Assembly: GCA_902825985.1 (NCBI GenBank)
Contig: CADEDC010000026.1
Coordinates: 1 to 64,000, forward strand
Source of the DNA: an uncultured Acidobacteriota bacterium
GTDB lineage: Bacteria; Acidobacteriota; Vicinamibacteria; Vicinamibacterales; CAVVIG01
Length of the DNA stretch: 64,000 nucleotides
Direction: 5' to 3'
Position numbers and translations under genes: made by a program. Shown here piece by piece: positions 38,357 to 48,375 of the stretch. Numbering within the stretch: position 1 is the first letter of the stretch; every line of letters starts with the position of its first letter. Under the pieces are notes generated by a model. The model did not search any database, was not told the origin of the DNA, and saw only the letters and a list, made by a program, of their open reading frames with translations.

Positions 38357-41300
38357 ATGTTCGATAGGCAGCAGCACCACCAGCGGCTGCAGGCGCTGTT
38401 CGACGATGTCCTGAGACAGGACCCTGCCGCGCGAGATGCCTATATCGAGCGGGCGGGCGCGACCGATCCACGGCTGCGGTCCGATGTCAGGCGGCTCCTG
38501 GCGGCGTCCGCCGCCGCCGACACGTTTCTCGAGCAGCCCGCCTGGCTGTCGGCGGCACCGGTCGAGGAGGAGTTTCGCGGCACGGACCGTTTCGAGTGCC
38601 GCCGGCGGATGGGTGCCGGCGGTATGGGTGTGGTCTACGAGGTCCACGATCGCATACGGGGGGAGATCGTCGCCCTCAAAACCCTCCCGCATGCCTCGGC
38701 CGGCGGCATGGCACGGTTGAAGCGCGAGTTTCGCAGCCTGGCCGACACGGTGCACCCCAACCTCGTGTGCTTGTACGAGCTGTTCGCGAGCGACGAGCAG
38801 TGCTTCTTCACGATGGAGCTGGTCGACGGCTCGAACTTCGTGGACTACGTGCGGCTCGGCGAAGACGGCGGCCCTGCCGATCAGCGCCTCCGCCCGGCGC
38901 TGAAACAGCTCGTGGACGGCGTCGCCGCGCTGCACCGCCATGGCACGCTGCATCGTGACATCAAGCCCTCGAACGTGCTGGTGACGAGGGAGGGACGGGT
39001 CGTCATCCTCGACTTCGGTCTGGCCGCCGAGCTGGCGGCCGACGCTGCCGCCGACGACATGAACGACACCAGCGGCACCCCAGCCTATATGGCACCCGAG
39101 ACGGGGACGGCCGCGCTCACGGAGGCGGCCGACTGGTACGCGGTCGGGGTCACGCTGTTCGAGGCGCTGACCGGTCGTCTGCCCTTCGACGGGCCGGCCA
39201 GCACCGTCGTGCGGCACAAACGCGAGCGCGACGCACCGGCCGCCGACGGCGCCCCGGCAGATCTCGCATCGCTGTGTGCAGGGCTGCTGCGCCGCAACCC
39301 TGCCGAGCGTCTTCGCGGCGATGACGCGATCCGGGGGCTTGGCTATCCCGCGTCCGATCGCCCGGCGCTCGGCGCCGTCGCCGAGCGGGCCGCTCCGTTC
39401 ATCGGCCGCGCGCCGGAGCTGGCGGTTCTGCACGAGGCGTTCCAGCGCGCCGCCGCCGGCGGCAGCGCCGCCGTGTGTGTGGCCGGGGCCTCCGGCATCG
39501 GCAAGACAGCGCTCGTCCGGCAGTTCCTCGGCAGCTTGCGGGCGGCTCAGACCGCGGTCGTGCTGGCAGGCCGCTGCTATGAACACGAGGCAGTGCCCTA
39601 CAAGGCGTTCGACGGCGTCGTGGAGGAACTGGATCGTTACCTTTCGACTCTTGGACGGGCGGTTGGCGCGGTGCTCCCGGCCGACGTGCAGCCCCTGCGT
39701 CGCCTGTTTCCGGGGCTGCGGGCGATCGGCGACGCGCCCGCCGGGTTGGCCGCGCGGCCGGTCGGCGATCCACAGGAGCTGCGCCGGCGCGGATTCGATG
39801 CGCTGCGGGAGCTGCTGGCGGCGCTGGCACGACAGCGGCCAATCGTGATCGCGATCGACGACCTGCAATGGACGGACGCCGACAGCGTCGCGCTGGTCGA
39901 AGCACTGCTGAAACCACCAGCCCTTCCGGCGACGATGCTCCTGGTGTGCCACCGCAGCGAGGAGCAGTCGCCTCCCCTGCTGCAACGGCTGCTGCAGGGG
40001 CCGAGCTGCCGCCACTGGTCGTCGCTCGGCGTCGGGCCGCTCGGTGACCGGGAGGCGCTGGCGCTGGTCGACCTTTTCGCGCCCGGCGAGCGCGTGCCCC
40101 CGGGGCAGGCGCAGACCATCGTTGCCGAGGCGAACGGCAGTCCGTTCCTACTCGAGCAGCTCACCCGCCACCTCCTGGCCGACGAGCAGGGGACGCCGGC
40201 GTCGCTGGCGGAAATGCTCGCCGCGCGCCTGAACGGCCTGTCCGTGGAGGCACGCGCGTTCGTCGAGACCCTCTCGGTGTGCGGCCGGCCGATCGCCGCG
40301 GGCCTCGTCGCCGATGCGGCCGGCGCCACCGGCGACTTGTGGCGGCTCGTCGCCCTGTTGCGGGCGGAGCACTTCATCCGCAGCAGCGGTTCCCCCGACA
40401 AGGTCGAGTTGTATCACGACCGTATCCGCGAGGCGCTCGCGGCGCAGGTGCCGTCCGACGATGTCCGCGAGATCCACAGGCGGATGGCGGCCACGCTCGT
40501 GGCGCACGGCATCGACGACCCTGAGGCGCTGTCCGAGCACTGCTACGGCGCCAACGTCCATGGTCGGGCCGCCGCCTATGCCGGCAGCGCCGCGCGAAGG
40601 GCCGCGGGCGCACTGGCGTTCGATCGGGCGGCGTCGCTCTACCGGCGGGCCCTGCAGCTGACGTCGCACGCGCCCGACGCGGCAGCCTGGCAGGTCGGAC
40701 TGGCCGATGCGCTGGCCAACGGCGGCCGGCCGGCCGAAGCAGCGGAGGTCTTCGTGGAGGCCGCCGCTTCGAGCCCGGCGTCACAGCGTCTCGAACTCCA
40801 GCGGCGTGGCGCCGAACAGCTCCTGGTCGGCGGCCATATCGACCAGGGCATGGAGGTGACGCGCGTCGTGCTCGCGGCGGTCGGGCTGCGTCTGGCGCGG
40901 CGGCCGTGGGCGTCGATTGGATGGCTGCTCTGGCATCGCGCGCGGCTGCGGCTGCGCGGCATCGGCTTCGTCGAGCAGCGGGTCGATGAGATCGATCCGG
41001 CACACCTCCTGCGGCTGGATACGTGCTGGTCGGTCACGGCCGGGCTGGGAATGGTGGATGTCGTGCGGGCCGCGGAATTCAGTGCTCGACACCTCCGCCT
41101 CGCCCTCGAGGCCGGCGAGCCGTGCCGCGTCGCGCGCGCCCTGGCTGTCGAAGCCATGTTCATCTCCAGCCGCGGACTGTCGCGCGGCCAGCGTGCGCTG
41201 ATCCTCGTGGACGCCGCTCGTGAGGTGGCCGAGCGCACCGGCGATCCGCACGCGGCTGCCGACGCGAGCACCGCCGCCGGCATGGCCGCCGTGATGTTCG

Positions 41301-42160
41301 GGCGATGGCGGGAGGGACGCCACCACGGGCTGCTGGCTCTGGACCTTCTGCGCGACCGTTGCGTCGCGGCGACCTGGGAGCTGAACACCGCCCGCATGCT
41401 CGTCCTGTGGTCGCTGATGTATCTCGGCGAGCTGCGGGAACTCGCGCAGCGGCTGCCGGTGCTGCTCGCCGAGTCGCTGGAGCGCGGCAACCTGGCGCTG
41501 GCGGTGGAGCTGCGCACCCGCTCGAACATGCATTGGCTTGCCGCCGACGATCCAGACGAGGGAGAACGCCAGATGCAGGCCGGTATGGCCGGATGGTCCC
41601 AGCGCGGCTTCCACCGACAGCATTACGGCGGGATGATTGCCGCGGTCCAGACAGCGCTCTATCGCGGCGATGCCGACACAGCCTGGGCCCGCGTCGCTGC
41701 CGACTGGCCCCAGCTTCAGCGGACGCATCTGGTGCGCACGCAGGTGATCCGGATCGAGGCCTGGTTCCTCCGGGGGCGTTGCGCCCTGGCGATGGCGGCG
41801 GCGAGCGGCCGGGGTCGCGGCTACCTGGCCATCGCCCGGGCGGACGCGGCTCGCATCGCCGGTGAGCGCACTGCATGGTCGCGGCCGCTGGCCCATCTGC
41901 TGACGGCGGGCGTGGCACGACAGGAAGGGAACGAGGACGCGGCCCGCCGGCATCTCTCGAGCGCCGTCGACGGGTTCGACGGCGCGGGCATGGGGCTCTA
42001 CGCGGCCGTGGCGCGGCGACGACTCGCTCCGCTGCTCCCCGCCGGCGTCCACCGTGACGAGACGATGCGCCTGGCGGCCGAGTGGGTCGCAACCCAGGAG
42101 GTCAGGAGCCCGCAACGCCTGGCGCGCGCGTTCTCGTCGGGGTTTCCGGACGAAACGTAG
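38357..42160 (+). CDS. Ser/Thr protein kinase with AAA-type ATPase and TPR-like regions
   Basis: The 1267-residue protein begins at ATG 38357 (GTG at 38354 is also possible). Kinase domain at ~75-345: RRMGAGGMGVVYEVHDR (P-loop), VALK, LHRDIKPSNVLV (~198), LDFGLA and YMAPETG, all catalytic residues present. Next comes an STAND/AAA ATPase-like module with VAGASGIGKTALVRQF (~375) and VIAIDDLQWTDADS (Walker B). The remaining ~600 residues are helical repeats of TPR type. This is the PknK-like layout for coupling phosphorylation to ATP-dependent regulation. No transmembrane helix is obvious. The divergent ECF sigma is the likely partner. Confidence 0.92.
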   Translation: MFDRQQHHQRLQALFDDVLRQDPAARDAYIERAGATDPRLRSDVRRLLAASAAADTFLEQPAWLSAAPVEEEFRGTDRFECRRRMGAGGMGVVYEVHDRIRGEIVALKTLPHASAGGMARLKREFRSLADTVHPNLVCLYELFASDEQCFFTMELVDGSNFVDYVRLGEDGGPADQRLRPALKQLVDGVAALHRHGTLHRDIKPSNVLVTREGRVVILDFGLAAELAADAAADDMNDTSGTPAYMAPETGTAALTEAADWYAVGVTLFEALTGRLPFDGPASTVVRHKRERDAPAADGAPADLASLCAGLLRRNPAERLRGDDAIRGLGYPASDRPALGAVAERAAPFIGRAPELAVLHEAFQRAAAGGSAAVCVAGASGIGKTALVRQFLGSLRAAQTAVVLAGRCYEHEAVPYKAFDGVVEELDRYLSTLGRAVGAVLPADVQPLRRLFPGLRAIGDAPAGLAARPVGDPQELRRRGFDALRELLAALARQRPIVIAIDDLQWTDADSVALVEALLKPPALPATMLLVCHRSEEQSPPLLQRLLQGPSCRHWSSLGVGPLGDREALALVDLFAPGERVPPGQAQTIVAEANGSPFLLEQLTRHLLADEQGTPASLAEMLAARLNGLSVEARAFVETLSVCGRPIAAGLVADAAGATGDLWRLVALLRAEHFIRSSGSPDKVELYHDRIREALAAQVPSDDVREIHRRMAATLVAHGIDDPEALSEHCYGANVHGRAAAYAGSAARRAAGALAFDRAASLYRRALQLTSHAPDAAAWQVGLADALANGGRPAEAAEVFVEAAASSPASQRLELQRRGAEQLLVGGHIDQGMEVTRVVLAAVGLRLARRPWASIGWLLWHRARLRLRGIGFVEQRVDEIDPAHLLRLDTCWSVTAGLGMVDVVRAAEFSARHLRLALEAGEPCRVARALAVEAMFISSRGLSRGQRALILVDAAREVAERTGDPHAAADASTAAGMAAVMFGRWREGRHHGLLALDLLRDRCVAATWELNTARMLVLWSLMYLGELRELAQRLPVLLAESLERGNLALAVELRTRSNMHWLAADDPDEGERQMQAGMAGWSQRGFHRQHYGGMIAAVQTALYRGDADTAWARVAADWPQLQRTHLVRTQVIRIEAWFLRGRCALAMAAASGRGRGYLAIARADAARIAGERTAWSRPLAHLLTAGVARQEGNEDAARRHLSSAVDGFDGAGMGLYAAVARRRLAPLLPAGVHRDETMRLAAEWVATQEVRSPQRLARAFSSGFPDET

Positions 42161-42271
42161 GCCGCCTGTGCCGCCGCCACAGATCGCGACATCAGGCCAG
42201 CAGGTGGCGGTGTCGCACCTGCCCGGGCGCCGCTGATCCGGCCCGGGTCAGATCCGAGCGACGAAACGACA

Positions 42272-42310
42272 ACGCCGTCCGACAGCCCCGAAGAGCTGCC
42301 CGGACGGCGT
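42272..42310. terminator. Long perfect hairpin between convergent genes
   Basis: ACGCCGTCCG (42272-42281) pairs perfectly with CGGACGGCGT (42301-42310) across a 19-nt loop. It lies between the convergent stops of the kinase (42160) and TonB receptor (42376), so it may terminate both. No T-tract follows. Confidence 0.6.
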
Positions 42311-42375
42311 CCTCATCGAATCAACCGGCCGAATCGACCAACCGGTTCACCCGGTCGACCAACGTCGGCCGGACG

Positions 42376-45300
42376 TCAGAAACTCAGCTGGCCGCTGACC
42401 TGAAGAATGCGCGGGTCCAGAAGAGTCGACGGCCGCGGCCAGGTCGACGCTGGCGCATATGCCGTGAGCAGCGACTGGATCGGGCCCGAGTTGAGGGCGT
42501 TGTAGGCGTCGAGGTTCGCCTGCAGCCTGACACGCTGCGTGAGCTGGAAGAACTTCGTCAGCCGGAGATCGAGCCGGCGAATGCGGCTCTCGAACACCGT
42601 CTGCGGCGCGATGAGCGGGACGTTGGCGGTCAGCGCGCCGCCGGCGAGATTGCGGCCCAGGGACGGGGCAATCGCGGAGTTCGGCGCCGCCCAGACGGCC
42701 TCGACGGCAGGTCCGGACAGGTCCTGATAGACGCCGCTCAGCACGAACCCTGCCTTGAGCGGCAGCGAACCGTTCAGTTTCATCTGTGTCTGTCCCCGGA
42801 ACGGCGTCACGATTCGGCACACGCTCTCGCCGTCGATGGTCGTCGCGGTCTGCGGACCGAAGACGAGCGATCCGAAGCCACCGGCCGGGAAGCTGTAATA
42901 GCCCGGCGCGTCGACGTTGAAGCAGGTGTCGTTCACCGATCGGCCGGTGTCGAACCCGCCCCCCAGGCGCGCCCCTTTCGAGAAGCGGGCGTCGATCGAG
43001 ATCGTGAAGAAGTCGTTGCTCCGCTTGTTCTTGCCGAAGTCGGACGTCGGCTGGACCACCTGCTGGACCTGCCCGAACTTGCCCGGCTTGATGTCGGCCA
43101 TGCCGCACACCTGATACCCGCCGCCGCCAGGCAGCCGGGGATCGCTCGGGGCGGTGACGCAGAACGTATCGAAATCCGCCTCCGTCACCAGGACGTTGTC
43201 GGTCACGCGGTTGATGCTGTCGGTGTTGCGGAAGTAGCCGCCGGTGTTGCGATAGTAGCCGGCAGTCGTCGACAGCCCCCGGCGGATCTCGTGCTGGATT
43301 TCGGTCGAGAAATCCCAGTTGCTGTCGCGGACGCCCCACCCCTTGCGCACGGCGTCCGACCAGACCAGGGCGCTGGGGTTCGTCCGCCCGAAGTTCTGGT
43401 TGTTGAGGGCGCCGCACTCGCCGTTGGTTCCGAAGTTGCCGAGATCGCAGTCCGGGACGAAGTTGCCGGAGCGGGCATCGCCGGTGCCGTAGAAGCTGTC
43501 GTTCCACGAGCGTGTCGCGGCGTTGACCGACGTGTTGATGGGGTTCAATTGCTGCGGGACGTCGACGTTGGTCTTCGCCACGTAGCGGCCGGCGGACGCC
43601 TTGAGCGCCGTGCGGCCGGTGCCGAAGAGGTCATACGAGATGCCGACCCGCGGGTTGATGTCGTTCCAGTTCGGGATGTCGGTCACCTTGTCGAAGCTGC
43701 GCGGGCCGATCCACGGGTTTGCGAAGCCCGGTGAGGTGAGGACGCCCGGGTAGCTGCGGTCAAAGAGATCCGCCGTATCGCCCGGCACGTTCTGCGCCGG
43801 CACCCACCCCTGGTAGTGGTCGAATCGGACGCCGAGGTTCAGGGTCGCCCGTTTGATCTTCCACTGGTCCTGGACGAACAGGCCGAGATCGTTCCCCTTG
43901 TCCTGCTCGCTGTACGGCGTGGTGCGCTGGGTGATGCTGATCGGCGCACCGGCCCGGAACGTGTAGCTCATGTTGCCGTTGGCAAAGATGTACTGGTCCG
44001 TGAAGAGCTGTTCGGTCTGGATGCCGGCCTTGAAGTTGTGCGCGCCGGTGACGTAGGTCAACGCCGCGCGCTGCGTGCCGCGATTCGTGAAGTTCGGGCG
44101 GCCGCGGTAGGTGGCCGACGACCCGTACTGGACGCCGAGCGCGACGTCGGTCACGCTGGCGATATCGGGCGACACGTTCGGGCCATAGGTCTGGTTCCAC
44201 TGCGAGATGGAGGCGCCATAGCCCGCTTCGAGCAGCAGCTTCGGTGTGAGCGGCGAGTTATAGGTCACCTGGATGAAGCGGTTCGGTTCGAACTTGTAGG
44301 AGCCGACGTAGGTTTCCACCGTGTTGGCGGCGTTGATCGAGCCGCAGTTGCACCCGATCTGGTGATCGATGAAGAAGTCGAACTTGTGCTTCGCCGCCGC
44401 CTGCCAGGTCACACGTCCGCTCTTCGAGTCGTAGGATTCCCACCGGCTCGAGAACGTGTCGAGCGGCCGATCGGTCCACGGCGTGTAGGGGACCACCCGC
44501 AGCGGCGCGCCGGCCGGCGTGAGCGACTGGTCCTGCGTCCGGTTGTAGTAGACGCCGGCGAACCACTTGGCCATGCCCCAGGTGCGGAAGGCGCCGAAGA
44601 ACCACACCTTGTCCTTCTTGAACGGCCCGCCGAGACTCGCCGACTCGTCGAAAATCTTCACGCGCTGGTTCGCCGACGTGATGCCGCGCGACCGCACGTC
44701 GTCGGACAGGTTGTCGCTCTCCATGGCGTGGTTGCTGTAGAGCCCGTTGAGCGTGGTCCGGAACTGGTTGCTGCCGGATTTCGGGATGATATTCATGATC
44801 GGGCCGTCGGCATTCACCTCGGCCGAGATCCCGCTGGTCTGCAGCACCATCTCTTCCACCGTCGCGGCGTTGATCTGGTAGCTGCTGTTGCCCGAGCTGT
44901 TCTCGACGCCCATGCCGTTGAACAACGCCCGTGTGCCGCGCTTGCCGTGAAATGCCCCGGCCTCGGCCGAATACTGTCCGCCGACGTCCGCAACCCCGCT
45001 GTAGCCCGGTGTCAAGGTGACGAGCGTGTAGATCTGCTTCGAACTCGTCGGCAACGCCGACAGCATCTCGGCGCTGGCCACGAGCTGCTTGCGCACGTTC
45101 TGCGTGTCGACGAGGGGCGCCGCACCACTGACGGTGATCGACTCCTCCAACGAGCCGACCCGCATCGTCGCGTCGACGGTGGCGGTGAAGCCGGAGGGCA
45201 GCGAGATGCCCTCTCGCGTGAACGCGCCGAACCCGGTGAGCGTGAAGGTGACGGTGTAGGTGCCCGGAGGGATCTCGATGATGGTGTAACGGCCTTCGCC

Positions 45301-45492
45301 GTCACTGACGGAGGTGCGGACTTTCTCGAGAAGCGCCGGGCTGGCAGCCTCGACGGTAACACCGGGCAGAACTCCGCCCGAGGAGTCTCTGACGACGCCT
45401 GAGATACCAGCCGTCTGCTGTGCTGCCGCGACCGATGCCAGGAACACGATGGCAAGCGCCGCGAGCAGCATAGCGGGGCGATGACAGTGCAT
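42376..45492 (-). CDS. TonB-dependent receptor, Oar-like
   Basis: The start MHCHRPAMLLAALAI (45492) follows GGGGGA and opens a signal peptide; the mature protein begins near QQTAGISGVVRDSSGG. The 1038 residues hold a carboxypeptidase-regulatory-like domain (GGVLPGVTVEAASPALLEKV), a plug-like part with LPTSSKQIYTLVTLTPG and MNIIPKSGSNQF, and a large beta-barrel ending LQVSGQLSF. It imports or binds an unknown large ligand at the outer membrane. The next downstream-facing gene (45619, upstream of it on this strand) is a TPR lipoprotein, so the two may work together, with 126 bp between them. Confidence 0.92.
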   Translation of the reverse strand: MHCHRPAMLLAALAIVFLASVAAAQQTAGISGVVRDSSGGVLPGVTVEAASPALLEKVRTSVSDGEGRYTIIEIPPGTYTVTFTLTGFGAFTREGISLPSGFTATVDATMRVGSLEESITVSGAAPLVDTQNVRKQLVASAEMLSALPTSSKQIYTLVTLTPGYSGVADVGGQYSAEAGAFHGKRGTRALFNGMGVENSSGNSSYQINAATVEEMVLQTSGISAEVNADGPIMNIIPKSGSNQFRTTLNGLYSNHAMESDNLSDDVRSRGITSANQRVKIFDESASLGGPFKKDKVWFFGAFRTWGMAKWFAGVYYNRTQDQSLTPAGAPLRVVPYTPWTDRPLDTFSSRWESYDSKSGRVTWQAAAKHKFDFFIDHQIGCNCGSINAANTVETYVGSYKFEPNRFIQVTYNSPLTPKLLLEAGYGASISQWNQTYGPNVSPDIASVTDVALGVQYGSSATYRGRPNFTNRGTQRAALTYVTGAHNFKAGIQTEQLFTDQYIFANGNMSYTFRAGAPISITQRTTPYSEQDKGNDLGLFVQDQWKIKRATLNLGVRFDHYQGWVPAQNVPGDTADLFDRSYPGVLTSPGFANPWIGPRSFDKVTDIPNWNDINPRVGISYDLFGTGRTALKASAGRYVAKTNVDVPQQLNPINTSVNAATRSWNDSFYGTGDARSGNFVPDCDLGNFGTNGECGALNNQNFGRTNPSALVWSDAVRKGWGVRDSNWDFSTEIQHEIRRGLSTTAGYYRNTGGYFRNTDSINRVTDNVLVTEADFDTFCVTAPSDPRLPGGGGYQVCGMADIKPGKFGQVQQVVQPTSDFGKNKRSNDFFTISIDARFSKGARLGGGFDTGRSVNDTCFNVDAPGYYSFPAGGFGSLVFGPQTATTIDGESVCRIVTPFRGQTQMKLNGSLPLKAGFVLSGVYQDLSGPAVEAVWAAPNSAIAPSLGRNLAGGALTANVPLIAPQTVFESRIRRLDLRLTKFFQLTQRVRLQANLDAYNALNSGPIQSLLTAYAPASTWPRPSTLLDPRILQVSGQLSF

Positions 45493-45618
45493 GCAGTCCC
45501 CCAAGTCTCTTGATTTTCCGGGCCGAACGGTGAAAGTGCGGCCGACGCTAGCACCGCAGCGGCCGGCTGTCAACGGCGTGTCGACGCCTCCACCCGGCGT
45601 CGCTGGGCGCTTGCTGGT

Positions 45619-47334
45619 CTAGAACTCGTCGGCCGTGAACGGCACGCGGCACGGCTCCCGCCGTTCGTAGCGGGCCAGATTTGCCGTCAGCCGCGCCGCG
45701 ACCGAGGGCAGGTTGAGGCGGGCGGCGCCCTCGATGACGCTCCGCTGGACGGCCACCGCCTGTTCGAACTGTCCGAGCTCGGCGAGCATCATCGCTGTCG
45801 CCTCGCCCAGGTCCAAGGTCTGTCCCTGGCTGGTGAGCAGCCGATCGACGAGGACCTTCGCCCGCCGCCCGTCGCGCACCGACGCGTCGGGTGCGGCGGC
45901 GAGGAGCCGCGCCAATGCGTGGTTAATCCCGGGGTGATCGGGATAGAAGGCCGACGCCGACACGAGGCGATCGCGCGCCTCGGCATAGCGGCCCAGCCGC
46001 ACGAGGGCCAGTCCGGCGCCGAAGGCGGCATCCGCCTGCGTCGGCTCGAGCGCGAGCGCCTGCTCGAAGTGCGCCAACGACTCGCCCGGCTTGCCGCTTC
46101 GTGCCAGCGCCCATCCGAGCTGGACGCGCCCCTGCACGTATCCCGGCTCGTGCGTCACCGCGGCCCGGAGGTAGTCGACCGCCGGACCGTACTCCTGGTG
46201 ATCGGCCGCGATCACGCCGAGACTGAAATAGGCCCGCCCGAATTCGGGATGCGTGCGGATGACCTGTTCGAAGGCGACGGTGGCGCCCGCATGGTCGCCC
46301 ATCTGGGCGAGCGCCGTGCCGAGGCGATGGCGCAACGAGGGGTCGGTCGGCCGGACGTCGAGGCCGCGCCGGAACTGCTCGGCCGCGGCTGCCCAGCGGC
46401 CGGCCGCGAGCTCGACGCCACCGCGGACGTTGTAGGCCTCGGCGCTCTCGAGCAGGGCATCGACGGTCTGCATCAGCGGATCGACCGGCCGCGGCTCCAC
46501 GTCCCCCTTGAGGGCGAGTTCCGCCTCAGCTCTGGCGAGATCGCCACGCCCGCGGTAAGCCATCGCGAGCGGATAATGCACCGCCGTGGCGCCGGCACTG
46601 AGAGCACGCACGCGTTCGAGGTGCCGCACGGCCGATGCGTAGTCGCGCTTGGCCAGCGCGGTCCGTCCGGCACCGAAGTGTGCGGCGGCGGAGCCGGCGC
46701 TGAGCGCCAGCGCTCTCTCGAACAGCGGGTCGGCGGCCTCCGGTCGCCCCATCGCCAGGTAGCTGTCTCCCAGCCACACGGTGGCGGCAAGATCGTCCGG
46801 CATCCGCTGGTGCGCCCGCTCGAACCACAGGACCGCGTCCGACAGCGGTCCGGTGATGCGAAACACGTGACCGAGGTAGTACGGCCACCGCGGATCGTCG
46901 GCATTGAGCTGGTGCGCGTTCCGGTAGCTCGCCTCGGCGCCGTCGAACGCGGTGGTGGCGTGCAGGAATTGCCCGAGTTCGCCGTACGCCTGAGACAGGG
47001 CCGATTTCGCCGCCGGCTGCCGCAGCGCGACCTCCACGTGCGTCCGCCGCGCGTCGAAGCGGGCGCGCACCGCGGCATCGGTGCTCGACAGGTCTGGGAG
47101 CGGCACGCGACGCAGCCCCTGGTCGGGCGGCGCGTCAAGCGTGCGCGCCATCCCGTCGGCCGGAGGCCCGGCCGACGACGAAGGGACGGTCTGGTCCCCG
47201 GGCACCGCCGGCCGGCATCCAGCAAGGGCCGACGCGACCGCCAACGCTGCGAGGACGGCAACCCACCGCTCGCCGCAGCGGCGGCCGTCGCCGCGCTCCC
47301 CGCCGGCTCTGGTGGTCGTGACTGTTGTGCGCAT
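45619..47334 (-). CDS. TPR-repeat lipoprotein
   Basis: The 571-residue product has a lipoprotein signal (VLAALAVASALAGC, Cys40) and then about ten tetratricopeptide repeats, for example FLHATTAFDGAEASYRNAHQ, LAKRDYASAVRHLERVRALS, AGATVAFEQVIRTHPEFGRA and PGESLAHFEQALALEPTQAD. TPR lipoproteins are scaffolds; in related bacteria, similar proteins accompany CRTAC1/ASPIC proteins and Oar-type receptors. It precedes the receptor gene on the same strand, so a role in the receptor's assembly or cargo handling is a reasonable inference. Confidence 0.88.
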   Translation of the reverse strand: MRTTVTTTRAGGERGDGRRCGERWVAVLAALAVASALAGCRPAVPGDQTVPSSSAGPPADGMARTLDAPPDQGLRRVPLPDLSSTDAAVRARFDARRTHVEVALRQPAAKSALSQAYGELGQFLHATTAFDGAEASYRNAHQLNADDPRWPYYLGHVFRITGPLSDAVLWFERAHQRMPDDLAATVWLGDSYLAMGRPEAADPLFERALALSAGSAAAHFGAGRTALAKRDYASAVRHLERVRALSAGATAVHYPLAMAYRGRGDLARAEAELALKGDVEPRPVDPLMQTVDALLESAEAYNVRGGVELAAGRWAAAAEQFRRGLDVRPTDPSLRHRLGTALAQMGDHAGATVAFEQVIRTHPEFGRAYFSLGVIAADHQEYGPAVDYLRAAVTHEPGYVQGRVQLGWALARSGKPGESLAHFEQALALEPTQADAAFGAGLALVRLGRYAEARDRLVSASAFYPDHPGINHALARLLAAAPDASVRDGRRAKVLVDRLLTSQGQTLDLGEATAMMLAELGQFEQAVAVQRSVIEGAARLNLPSVAARLTANLARYERREPCRVPFTADEF

Positions 47335-47712
47335 GGCTCGAGCAACGATCCGCGCCGCGGGCGGCCTCCGCCGCGGGCCGCGGCCACCGGGCGGCGCCGC
47401 GGATTATGACCCCACCGTCACCCGCTCGCAACTGCCGTGCACGACCGTGTCGTTCGTCATCCCGCTTCACCGACCAGCGGCGTCACCAGGGGAGGGCCGG
47501 TCCACGGACGCCGGCGCCTCCTGAGGGTGACGCCGGCTGGGCTATGGCCGGACGGGCGATGTCACGGTACAGCACCACCTGACCGCCGAAGCGCGCGAGC
47601 TCGGCAAGCCCGATGCCGACCAGGTTCCACTGCGCCATCCTCGTGGAGCGCGATGTGCACCAGCGAGACGGGTGTGGCTGCAATGGGTAGGCAGGTTCCA
47701 GCGCCGGGCACC
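47335..47712. other. Divergent intergenic, no firm gene
   Basis: Between the TPR lipoprotein and the DUF6766-type gene. A short minus-strand frame (47483-47683) contains MAQWNLVGIGLAELARFGGQ, then a Pro/Ala-rich tail; it might be a small protein, but lacks a ribosome site and a family match. Nothing else is recognisable. Confidence 0.35.
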
Positions 47713-48375
47713 ATGATGAGGTGGATTCGCGATCGGGCGCTCACGCTGGTCCTGATGGTGATGTTCGTCGTGTTCCTCGTGGGACAGCTGATCACGGGGT
47801 TGGCCGAGTACAACAGCGAACACGCGCAGCACGGACTGGCTGCCGTTGCCATGGTCGACTACCTGGCCACCGGCCATCCGTGGGAGGCGCTCTTCGAGAA
47901 CTGGGAGAGCGAGTTCCTGCAGATGGCGGTGTTCGTGTTGCTGACGACGTTTCTGATTCAGAAAGGGTCACCGGAGTCGCGGCGGCCGGCCGTCACGGAA
48001 CTCGTCGATGCGGATCCGCGCGACTTCGCGGACGCACCGCACTCGCCGTGGCCGGTGAGGCGCGGCGGATGGATCCTCAGGCTCTACGAGCACTCACTCG
48101 GCCTGGCGTTCGTCCTGCTCTTCTTGATGGCGTGGGTGGGGCACGCGCTCGGCGGCTTTGCGCAATATGCCGCGGACCAGGTGACGCACAACCAGCCGCA
48201 TCCCGGACTCACGGACTATCTCACCTCGTCCCGCTTCTGGTTCGAATCGTTCCAGAACTGGCAGAGCGAATTCCTGGCGATTGCCTCGATGGTCTGGTTG
48301 GCGGTGTACCTCAGACAGCGGTGGTCGCCGGAGTCGAAACCGGTGCATGCGCCGCACGACGAGACAGGACGCTAG
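47713..48375 (+). CDS. DUF6766-type integral membrane protein
   Basis: The start is set at ATG 47713 (MMRWIRDRALTLVLM); ATG 47683 is also possible. The ~220-residue protein has about four membrane helices arranged as two similar halves. Each half has a hydrophobic helix, an aromatic loop with FENWESEFLQM or FQNWQSEFLAIA, and a final helix (FVLLTTFLIQKGSPESR / MVWLAVYLRQRWSPES). This internal duplication with N-W-x-S-E-F and SPES is typical of the DUF6766 family, of unknown function. The stop overlaps the opposite-strand sugar dehydrogenase stop by 4 bp. Confidence 0.75.
   Translation: MMRWIRDRALTLVLMVMFVVFLVGQLITGLAEYNSEHAQHGLAAVAMVDYLATGHPWEALFENWESEFLQMAVFVLLTTFLIQKGSPESRRPAVTELVDADPRDFADAPHSPWPVRRGGWILRLYEHSLGLAFVLLFLMAWVGHALGGFAQYAADQVTHNQPHPGLTDYLTSSRFWFESFQNWQSEFLAIASMVWLAVYLRQRWSPESKPVHAPHDETGR

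Noticed and set aside
43816-45402. Plus-strand frame opposite the second TonB receptor
   Set aside because: Antisense shadow: low-complexity Arg/Val/Gly-rich sequence, no start context.
45919-47409. Plus-strand frame opposite the TPR lipoprotein
   Set aside because: Shadow of regular TPR coding sequence.
47483-47683. Possible small minus-strand protein (MAQWNLVGIGLAELARFGGQ...)
   Set aside because: No ribosome site, Pro/Ala-rich tail, no family resemblance; noted only under the intergenic entry.
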